Source: Letharia columbiana (lineage: Eukaryota; Ascomycota; Lecanoromycetes; Lecanorales; Parmeliaceae). From it: a stretch of DNA of 16,656 nucleotides. The notes beneath the pieces were generated by a model, which saw nothing but the letters and a program-made list of their open reading frames with translations, was not told the origin of the DNA and searched no databases. The stretch is taken from assembly GCF_014066305.1 (NCBI RefSeq), contig NW_023501189.1, positions 1 through 16,656 of the forward strand. Direction: 5' to 3'. Positions 10,867-16,656 of this stretch are shown piece after piece. Every line of letters begins with the position of its first letter. Positions within the stretch are counted from its first letter, which is position 1. A program made the translations under genes and the position numbers.

Positions 10867-11260
10867 TTAGTATATATAATAGAATAAGGTAGGGCTGAAC
10901 TAGAAAACCTTGAATTTGTATATGCAGCCAATTATAAATTCGGGGTTATTACGCCTTTTAACTAGACTAACTAAATTAGCCCGCTAGCCCTCCCGAGCTC
11001 CCTTATTAAAAATTTGTGTGTAGAAGTTTTACACTCTGAAATAACCAGCTCTCTACGGATACTATTTCTTCATAATTTCGTAAATTGTAGAGCTCAGTGT
11101 GCGCTTTCTAACGCTGTAAAAATAATGAAGTTTGGCCTACTATTGGTGGATGAAATGAATATTCAAATATGGTAGTTATGGTAGCCACACCTAGACGCGT
11201 CCGGGATCGGATAATAATCCTTCCACCTGTTTGTTTGTTTGTGTAACCATTATTCTTCCA
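10867..11260 (+). repeat. S segment, best-preserved copy
   Basis: This 394-bp repeat is found three times: here, at 14557-14940 in the same orientation, and at 13137-13525 inverted. It starts ATTAGTATATATAATAGAAT and contains CTTGAATTTGTATATGCAGC, AATAACCAGCTC and TTTCGTAAATTGTAGAGCT. Towards its end it has a short TTTG run (11229-11243). It shows few RIP changes. No protein domain, tRNA or promoter is recognisable. An open frame on the reverse strand (11431-11108) crosses it and the neighbouring segment, but it lies antisense to the better-supported frame and is disrupted in the other copies. Confidence 0.85.
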
Positions 11261-11291
11261 CCACTCTACCAATTCTATCAATTCCACCAAT

Positions 11292-11792
11292 ATGAACACA
11301 ATCGTCCTCGGTACCCCTCGCGGAAACGTTACTAAACGCTTCAGGCACGTACACCCCTTTTGCCCGCCTCTTAGAGCCCCTACTGACGCGAATCCGCTAC
11401 TGCTAGCAATCGAGGCCGCAAGCGAGCCCAACAGCTACCTACTACTACTCATAAACGCGTTAGAAAACCCTCAAAAAGAGCCCGAACGGATTCACAGCCA
11501 TCGTCCTCCCCTATATACTACTCGACCAGCCGCTCAGTCAACACTACCTACCCTATCAGCTCAGTAATCCACTCAATCAGCCACTCAGCTAACCACTTAG
11601 TCTAATACTCTACAAGAGGAGGAGCAAGAGGAGGAACTACAACAGGCAAATGCGGAGAACACTGCGGAGAACACTACGGAGAACACTGCGGAGAAACCAA
11701 GCGGCAACAAGGCCACCATCGTCAAGAACACGGCTCAGCTCTCCAAGATCCCACGTCATATCAGTTATCCACTCAGTCAGCCACTCAGCTAG
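11292..11792 (+). pseudogene. Broken hypothetical frame on the foldback right arm (about 166 codons)
   Basis: The product is unrecognised. One frame runs from ATG 11292 to TAG 11790-11792, broken only by TAA at 11565-11567 and TAG at 11598-11600. The second break is CAG in the sister repeats (16215-16226), so it is a C-to-T change of RIP type; the first could come from CAA. The first 91 codons are Leu-, Pro- and Asn-rich, with a Leu-rich stretch (S-Y-L-L-L-L-I-N-A-L-E). After the breaks come Ser/Thr/Gln-rich sequence, an acidic block (L-Q-E-E-E-Q-E-E-E-L-Q-Q), three to four tetrapeptide repeats A-E-N-T, and a basic region ending K-I-P-R-H. The 12-bp DNA repeats keep the frame. Upstream, the 9-bp repeat is also in frame from a TAA near 11247. 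The antisense strand is also partly open, so coding status is uncertain. Equivalent segments at 10566-10864 and 14981-15250 are destroyed by RIP. Confidence 0.35.
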
Positions 11793-12720
11793 CCACTCAG
11801 CTAGCCACTCAGTCTGATACTCTACAAGAGGAGGAGCAAGAGGAGGATCTACAACAGGCGAATGCGGAGAACACTGCGGAGAAACCAAGCGGCAACAAGG
11901 CCCCCAGCACCAAGAACACGGCTCAGCTCTCCAAGATCCCACGTCATATGCTCTCCACGGTTCCACATCAAATCATCACTTAGCAAGCGGAGAACACCAC
12001 TGCAACTTAGCCTGTCATCCCCACTGCATTAAGGAGTAAGAGGAGGAACTACAACAGGCAAATGCGGAGAACACTACGGAGAAACCAAGCGGCAACAAGG
12101 CCACCATCGTCAAAAACACGGCTCAGCTCTCCAAGATCCCACGTCATATGCTCTCCACGGTTCCACATCAAATCATCACTTAGCAAGCGGAGAACACCAC
12201 TGCAACTTAGCCTGTTATCCCCACTATATTGAGGAGTAAGAGAAGGAACTACAATAGGCAAATACGGAGAATACTGCGGAGAAACCAAGCGGCAACAAGG
12301 CCACCATCGTCAAAAACACGGCTTAGCTCTCCAAGATCCCACGTCATATGCTCTCTACGGTTCCACATCAAATCATCACTCAGCAAGCGGAGAATACCAC
12401 TGCAATTTAGCCTATCATCCCCACTGCATTAAGGAGTAAGAGGAGGAACTATAACAGGCAAATGCGGAGAACACTGCGGAGAACACTGCGGGAACACTGC
12501 GGGAACACTGCGGAGAACACTGCGGAGAACACTATGGAGAACACTGCGGAGAAACCAAGCGGCAACAAGGCCACCATCGTCAAGAACACGGCTCAGCTCT
12601 CCAAGATCCTACGTCATATGCTCTCCACGATTCTATATCAAATCATCACTCAGTAAGCGGAGAACACCACTGCAACTTGGCCTATCATCCCCACTGCATT
12701 AATATGGTACATCACTGCGG
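11568..12720 (-). repeat. Right-arm tandem array of about 200-bp units, five units, nearly clean
   Basis: The marker CCAAGATCCCACGTCAT recurs at about 11744, 11929, 12129, 12329 and 12599, giving a period of about 200 bases. Each unit holds GGCAAATGCGGAGAACACTG, AAACCAAGCGGCAACAAGG, CATCGTCAARAACACGGCT and then either a 12-bp CCACTCAGCTAG block (11769-11816, four copies) or TGCTCTCCACGGTTCCACA and CAAGCGGAGAACACCACTG. It is the reverse complement of the left array. Read on the + strand, one frame translates as A-E-N-T-A-E-K...T-A-Q-L-S-K-I-P-R-H; on the - strand another reads T-W-D-L-G-E-L-S-R-V. Frames change from unit to unit, so I call a repeat array and not separate genes. The - strand frames each end at the same TAG (reverse of CTACAA), which is present in all clean units. 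Confidence 0.9.
12464..12551 (+). repeat. 12-bp minisatellite GCGGAGAACACT, seven copies
   Basis: In this unit of the array the GCGGAGAACACT motif, normally one to three copies, is expanded. It runs as two full copies, two 11-bp copies lacking one A, two full copies and an ATGGAGAACACT variant. The two 11-bp copies shift the reading frame by a net two bases, which moves the R-T-L-R frame into the A-E-N-T frame. Shorter runs lie at 11652-11687 and 11860-11875. Confidence 0.92.
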
Positions 12721-12734
12721 CCTCTGCAGGAGAA

Positions 12735-12778
12735 ACATCGGACGATGCATATTTGGACAAATTGAAACCGTCCGATGT
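12735..12778. repeat. Inner hairpin at terminal-repeat boundary
   Basis: ACATCGGACG (12735-12744) and CGTCCGATGT (12769-12778) form a perfect 10-bp inverted repeat around a 24-base loop. The hairpin sits exactly where the outer terminal repeat gives way to the array. The same structure occurs at 16435-16478 with two loop changes. On the left side of the compact element only the outer half remains (9203-9212), with a C-to-T change. Confidence 0.75.
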
Positions 12779-13136
12779 CTACAGCTATTTCATTATTCGA
12801 AAAATTTCCCTGCGGCAGGAGATATTGTGGGATTCACACCACTAATTGGCACGTTGTCTCCATTTCTTTCCGGTATTTCGATACTTCTTGCCATAAGAAC
12901 ATGGCCTTTCTCTATTTTTTGTGGGTAATTATTACGGATTAATCCTTCACACTTGATATACTTCCTAATTAGGCCTTAGCGCGCCTCTCTCCGCATATAT
13001 GTGCCTGTATATCACATAGATTAAATCAATTTTGTAGTGGTGGAAGTAGGTCAAAAACGCACAGCAAGCGATCAGAGTTCGATTTGACTTAGAAAAATCC
13101 AACTCCATGAATTTAATTCATGGGCCTTTCTTGTAG
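12743..13136 (-). repeat. Right terminal inverted repeat of compact foldback element
   Basis: This is the cleanest copy of the terminal repeat, inverted relative to 8816-9238. It ends with a perfect palindrome at 13105-13123, then GGCCTTTCTTGTAG. The inner 226 bases recur at 16430-16656. A frame on the + strand (12677-12928) crosses from the array into the repeat. Its second half is hydrophobic and stays open in the reverse complement of the left repeat and at 16490-16656. This is noted as a finding and not called a gene. Confidence 0.88.
13105..13123. repeat. Perfect 19-bp palindrome near element end
   Basis: CCATGAATTTAATTCATGG pairs with itself over nine bases on each side of one central base. 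It lies 13 bases inside the proposed element end. The left counterpart at 8819-8837 and the orphan end at 5356-5376 show degraded forms; the left one differs by a CpA-to-TpA change. It could be a recombinase or transposase site, which is inference. Confidence 0.85.
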
Positions 13137-13525
13137 AATAATAAAAGAATAATAAATAGATGAAAGGATTATTATTTTATCTTAGAAGCGTCTGTCATAT
13201 AACTACTATAACTATTATATTTAAATATTTATTTAATTTACTAATAGTAGATTAAACTTTACTTAATTTTTATAGCGTTAGAAAGCGTAAACTAAACTCT
13301 ATAATTTACGAAATTATAAAGAAATAGTATTTATAGAGAGCTGGTTATTTTAGAGTATAAAACTTTTATATATAAATTTTTAATAAGGAAGGTATAAGAG
13401 GATTATCGAGTTAACTTAGCCGGTCTAACTAAAAAGCGTATAAGACCTAAATTTATAATTAGCTGCACATATAAATTTAAGGTTTCCAAGCTTAGCCCTA
13501 TCTTATTCTATTATATATACTAATA
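13137..13525 (-). repeat. S segment, inverted copy (left arm of outer foldback element)
   Basis: This is the reverse complement of 14557-14940 and 10867-11260. Matching blocks include GAAATTATAAAGAAATAGTAT, GAGAGCTGGTTATTT and AAGGTTTCCAAGCTTAGCCC. It is strongly RIPed. Its left edge (AATAATAAAAGAATAATAAA) is exactly the sequence that follows the 9-bp minisatellite in the uninterrupted right arm at 14941 downwards. It therefore looks like the continuation of the arm broken off at 5327. Confidence 0.85.
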
Positions 13526-14556
13526 ATCGCCTCTTATAAAAGATAGATATTAATTTAACTTTTTAAATTTGATAATAGATTATTATTAAGATAACTCTAA
13601 ATAATATTAATAGCTAATTTATATCTTAGCTCTTATTTAGCGACTTTATTTTTAATAATATTAATAAATTCTATAATTTTAATATTAAGCGTATCTTTAA
13701 TTAAGATAAAAATAATAAAATAATCTTTTTATTCGACTCTAATAAATTTAATAAAGCGTTATATTATAAGATATTAATATATATCTCGCTATTATATTTA
13801 AAGACCTTTAGATTTTTTAAGCTTAGCGATATAAAGAGATAATTTATTAGACTTTATATTTAAATTAGTTTCTTTTAATATAGCTTTAATTTTAATATAT
13901 TATTTAAAATATAAAGAGATTAAGAGTTTATAAAAAGATTAAATTTAATAAATTATATAATAATATTAAAGAGATTTTTATTATCGATTAGTTTAAAAGA
14001 TAACTCGCGAGTTAAATTATTAAAAGTTATAGAGTTATTAAAGAGATAGATAGATATATAATTATATTCTTAATTTTCTAAATACTTTCTAAATTAATAT
14101 TAGACTTTATTTAATATCTAATTATATTAAGAAAAGTTATATTTAAAGATATATTTATTTACGCGTACTTTATTATATAATATATAAAATTATTTTTAAA
14201 AAATATTTAAAGATATAATAAGCGCGTATAATCTATAGTAGCTTTTAAGCTTATTTTAAACTATAAAGAGCGTTAATAAATAATTATATTTAAGATATTT
14301 AATATTATCTTAATTAAGAGAAGGCGTTAATATATAATTATATCTAAGATATATAATATTACCTTAACTAATATAATTAAATAAAGGATTTTTTTAAGAT
14401 ATAATTAAATTTAAAGATAATTAGATAGATATAAAGTCTATATTAAATAAAAAATCTAAAAACTCTTTATATCCTTTATTTTACGCGATAATTATATTCT
14501 TTATTAATTAAGTATTTAATTATTAACTCGATAATTCGTTAATTAAGCGATTAGTA
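13526..14556. other. Central unique segment of outer foldback element, unrecognised
   Basis: About 1.03 kb lies between two inverted S copies and would form the loop of the palindrome. It is strongly RIPed and matches nothing else in the window. Reverse-strand frame 13758 to about 13550 is mostly open, with about four TAA/TAG in 70 codons (for example L-I-K-D-T-L-N-I-K). In RIPed DNA those stops could be former Gln or Trp codons, so this may be the ruin of a gene, conceivably the lost transposase. I cannot identify a domain. It holds a 54-bp-period direct repeat (14270-14370). Confidence 0.5.
14270..14370 (+). repeat. Two-copy direct repeat, 54-bp period
   Basis: GCGTTAATAAATAATTATAT starting at 14270 recurs as GCGTTAATATATAATTATAT at 14324. 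Both copies continue through similar AAGATAT...AATATTA sequence for about 48 bases. No function is visible. Confidence 0.7.
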
Positions 14557-14940
14557 ATTAGTATATATAATAGAATAAGATAGGGCTAAGCTTGAAAACC
14601 TTGAATTTGTATATGCAGCCAATTATAAATTCGGGTTCTATACGCTTTTTAATTAGATCGGCTAAGTTAGCCCGATAACCCTTTTATACTTTTCTTATCA
14701 AAAATTTATATATAGAAGTTTTATACTTTAAAATAACCAGCTCCCTATAAATGCTATTTCTTTATAATTTCGTAAATTATAGAGCTTAGTTTACGCTTTC
14801 TAACGCTATAAAAATTATAAAGTTTAGCTTACTATTAGTAAATTAAATAAATATTTAAATATAATAGTTATAGTAGTTATATTAGACGCGTTTAAAATCG
14901 AATAATAATTCTTTCATCTATTTATTATTCTTTTATTATT
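14557..14940 (+). repeat. S segment, right arm of outer foldback element
   Basis: This is the same orientation as 10867-11260 and inverted relative to 13137-13525. It keeps CTTGAATTTGTATATGCAGC and AATAACCAGCTC unchanged but is otherwise moderately to strongly RIPed. Confidence 0.87.
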
Positions 14941-14980
14941 CTATTAATTCTATTAATTCTATTAATTCTACTAATTCCAC
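14941..14980 (-). repeat. Short 9-bp minisatellite at S/M junction
   Basis: About four copies of ATTCTATTA (reverse complement of the 5082-5327 unit) grade into ATTCTACTA and ATTCCACTA. This is the unexpanded counterpart on the right arm. Confidence 0.85.
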
Positions 14981-15250
14981 TAATATAAATATAATTATCT
15001 TTGATATCCCTCGCTTAATTAGAGCCCCTTATTGACGCCTCTAAGTTACCCCTCGACAAATTTATTATTACTAGTAATTAAGGCCGTAAGTAAGCTTAAT
15101 AACTATTTACTACTACTTATAAACGCATTAAAAGACCCTCAAAAAGAGTTTAAACGAATATATCTTCCCCTATATACTCCTCTCAAGCTAGCGATAGATA
15201 AATTAAATTAATATTCAAATATTATAGTTATACTAAACGCGTCCGGACGT
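14981..15250 (-). repeat. M segment, right arm of outer foldback element (RIPed)
   Basis: This is the reverse complement of 4800-5081 and 10566-10864 and the decayed equivalent of 11292-11510 (shared: CCCTCAAAAAGAG, CCCTATATACT, GGCCGTAAGTAAGCTTAATA). Past 15180 it keeps a 60-base block (AATATTCAAATATTATAGTT, ACGCGTCCGG) that is missing at the same point of the compact element's right arm. That block resembles part of S (11150-11205). Confidence 0.8.
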
Positions 15251-16420
15251 CATATACTCTCTATAATTTTATATTAAATTATTACTTAGCAAGCGGAGAA
15301 TACTACTATAACTTAGTCGTTTTACATTAAATTATCACTTAATAAGCGGAGAACACCACTATAACTTAGTCTATTATCCCCACTATATTAAGAAGTAAGA
15401 GAAGGAACTATAACAGGCAAATGCGGAGAATACTACGGAGAAACTAAGCGGCAATAAGGCCACCATCGTCAAGAATACGGCTCAGCTCTCTAAGATCCCA
15501 CGTCATATGCTCTCCACGATTCCACATCGATTCCATATCAAATTATCACTCAGCAAGCGGAGAACACCACTATAACTTGGCCTGTCATCCCCACTGCATT
15601 GAGGAGTAAGAGGAGGAACTACAACAGGCAAATGCGGAGAACACTGCGGAGAAACCAAGCGGCAACAAGGCCACCATCGTCAAGAACACGGCTCAGCTCT
15701 CCAAGATCCCACGTCATATGCTCTCCACGATTCCACACGATTCCACATCAAATCATCACTCAGCAAGCGGAGAACACCACTGTAACTTGGCCTGTCATCC
15801 CCACTGCATTGAGGAGTAAGAGGAGGAACTACAACAGGCAAATGCGGAGAACACTGCGGAGAAACCAAGCGGCAACAAGGCCACCATCGTCAAGAACACG
15901 GCTCAGCTCTCCAAGATCCCACGTCATATGCTCTCCACGGTTCCACATCAAATCATCACTTCAGCAAGCGGAGAACACTACTGCAACTTGGCCGTTCCAT
16001 ATTAAATCATCACTCAGCAAGCGGAGAACACCACTGCAACTTGGCCTATTATCCCCACTACATTGAGGAGCAAGAGGAGGAACTACAACAGGCAAATGCG
16101 GAGAACACTGCGGAGAAACCAAGCGGCAACAAGGCCACCATCGTCAAGAACACGGCTCAGCTCTCCAAGATCCCACGTCATATCAGTCATCCACTCAGTC
16201 AGCCACTCAGCTAGCCACTCAGTCTGATACTCTACAAGAGGAGGAGCAAGAGGAGGAACTACAACAGGCAAATGCGGAGAACACTGCGGAGAAACCAAGC
16301 GGCAACAAGGCCACCATCGTCAAAAACACGGCTCAGCTCTCCAAGATCCCACGTCACATGCTCTCCACGGTTCCACATCAAATCATCACTCAGCAAGCGG
16401 AGAACACCACTACAATTGGG
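15250..16420 (-). repeat. Right-arm tandem array of outer foldback element, five units
   Basis: The marker AAGATCCCACGTCA recurs at about 15493, 15703, 15913, 16168 and 16348. Unit content is the same as 11568-12720, including a three-copy 12-bp CCACTCAGCTAG block at 16191-16226. RIP falls off to the right: 15250-15420 is damaged, and 15600 onward is nearly clean. A + strand frame is stop-free from about 16065 to TAG 16454-16456 (about 130 codons); it enters the A-E-N-T frame at the 12-bp block but has no early ATG. The final TAG is TGG in the compact element, again a RIP-type change. Confidence 0.88.
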
Positions 16421-16429
16421 CCTCTGCAG

Positions 16430-16656
16430 GAGGAACATCGGACGATACATATTTAGACGAATTGAAACCGTCCGATGTCTTGCTCTGACAGCTATTTCAT
16501 TATTCGAAAGATTTCACTGCGGCAGGAGATAATGTGGGATTCACACCACTAATTGGCATGTTATCTCCATTTCTTTCCGGTATTTCGATACTTCTTGCCA
16601 TAAGGACATGGCCTTTCTCTGTTTTTTGTAGACAATTATTACGGATCAATTCTCCA
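16430..16656 (-). repeat. Right terminal repeat of outer foldback element, cut by window end
   Basis: This matches 12731-12955 closely in the same orientation, including the inner hairpin (16435-16478), GGGATTCACACCACTAATTG and CATGGCCTTTCTCT. The outer half, with the palindrome and element end, should follow beyond the window. Confidence 0.88.

Larger units (their letters stand above)
8816..13136. mobile_element. Non-autonomous foldback-type element with long inverted arms
   Basis: The element is bounded by inverted terminal repeats (8816-9238 and 12743-13136). Inside them lie opposed tandem arrays of the same unit (9239-10565 forward, 11568-12720 reversed) and opposed M segments (10566-10864 and 11292-11520). 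Near the centre is a single S segment (10867-11260). The two halves could pair over more than 1.5 kb. This arrangement, long inverted repeats whose inner parts are tandem repeats, is the defining plan of foldback elements (Drosophila FB, sea urchin TU). No transposase domain is recognisable, so it would depend on enzymes encoded elsewhere. I could not find a convincing target-site duplication immediately outside the repeats. The right arm is nearly free of RIP-type changes. Confidence 0.7.

Noticed and set aside
10867..11260. Possible RNA gene in the S segment
   Set aside because: I could not fold a tRNA or recognise a snoRNA or RNA polymerase III box A/B pair by eye; conservation is explained by its being a repeat.
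11108..11431. 107-codon - strand open frame
   Set aside because: It spans two different repeat segments (S and M), is antisense to a better-supported frame, and is destroyed in the S/M copies at 14557-15250.
11568..12720. CRISPR-like regular repeats
   Set aside because: Units are about 200 bp and contiguous with no unique spacers of constant length; they sit in inverted arms of a transposon-like palindrome in a fungal-type genome.
15599..16066. 155-codon + strand open frame
   Set aside because: It follows two array units and enters a different frame of the unit after a small internal duplication near 15729-15741; the residue string is a repeat product.

Overview
The window looks like an AT-rich, transposon-filled stretch of a filamentous ascomycete (Pezizomycotina) nuclear genome. 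Most of it carries the signature of repeat-induced point mutation (RIP). In positions 1-3600, 4040-5330, 5390-8815 and 13137-15300 the dinucleotides CA and TG are almost absent, TA is everywhere, and CG is kept. Former coding regions are full of TAA/TAG. I see no intact gene, no tRNA or rRNA, and no functional transposase. The species cannot be named from the sequence.

Layout. 1-3099 is a dead Ty1/copia polyprotein on the + strand (integrase, reverse transcriptase, RNase H). It is followed by a short tandem-repeat tail (3062-3270), an A-tract and a probable 3' LTR (3726-4019). 5391-8815 is a second copy of the same copia family in the opposite orientation, truncated at both ends but keeping a gag zinc-knuckle remnant. 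The rest is built from one unusual non-autonomous element family of foldback type. These elements have long inverted arms made of an outer terminal repeat (about 400 bp), tandem arrays of a roughly 200-bp unit, a middle segment 'M', a 9-bp minisatellite and a segment 'S'.

One compact copy of the foldback family occupies 8816-13136. Both of its terminal repeats are present; its right arm is nearly free of RIP and its left arm is increasingly decayed inwards. A second, older and larger copy appears to run from about 4020 to beyond the window end. It has been split by a 7.8-kb insertion (about 5328-13136) that contains the inverted copia copy plus the compact foldback element. Its pieces are array and M at 4020-5081, minisatellite at 5082-5327, inverted S at 13137-13525, a central unique segment at 13526-14556, S at 14557-14940, M at 14981-15250, array at 15250-16420, and the start of the terminal repeat at 16430-16656.

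The most unusual items are the foldback family itself, a broken reading frame of about 166 codons lying on its arm (11292-11792) whose 12-bp repeats stay in frame, and the strongly unequal RIP damage on the two arms of one palindrome. The nesting order and any coding capacity are inferences; the repeats and their orientations are read directly from the sequence.
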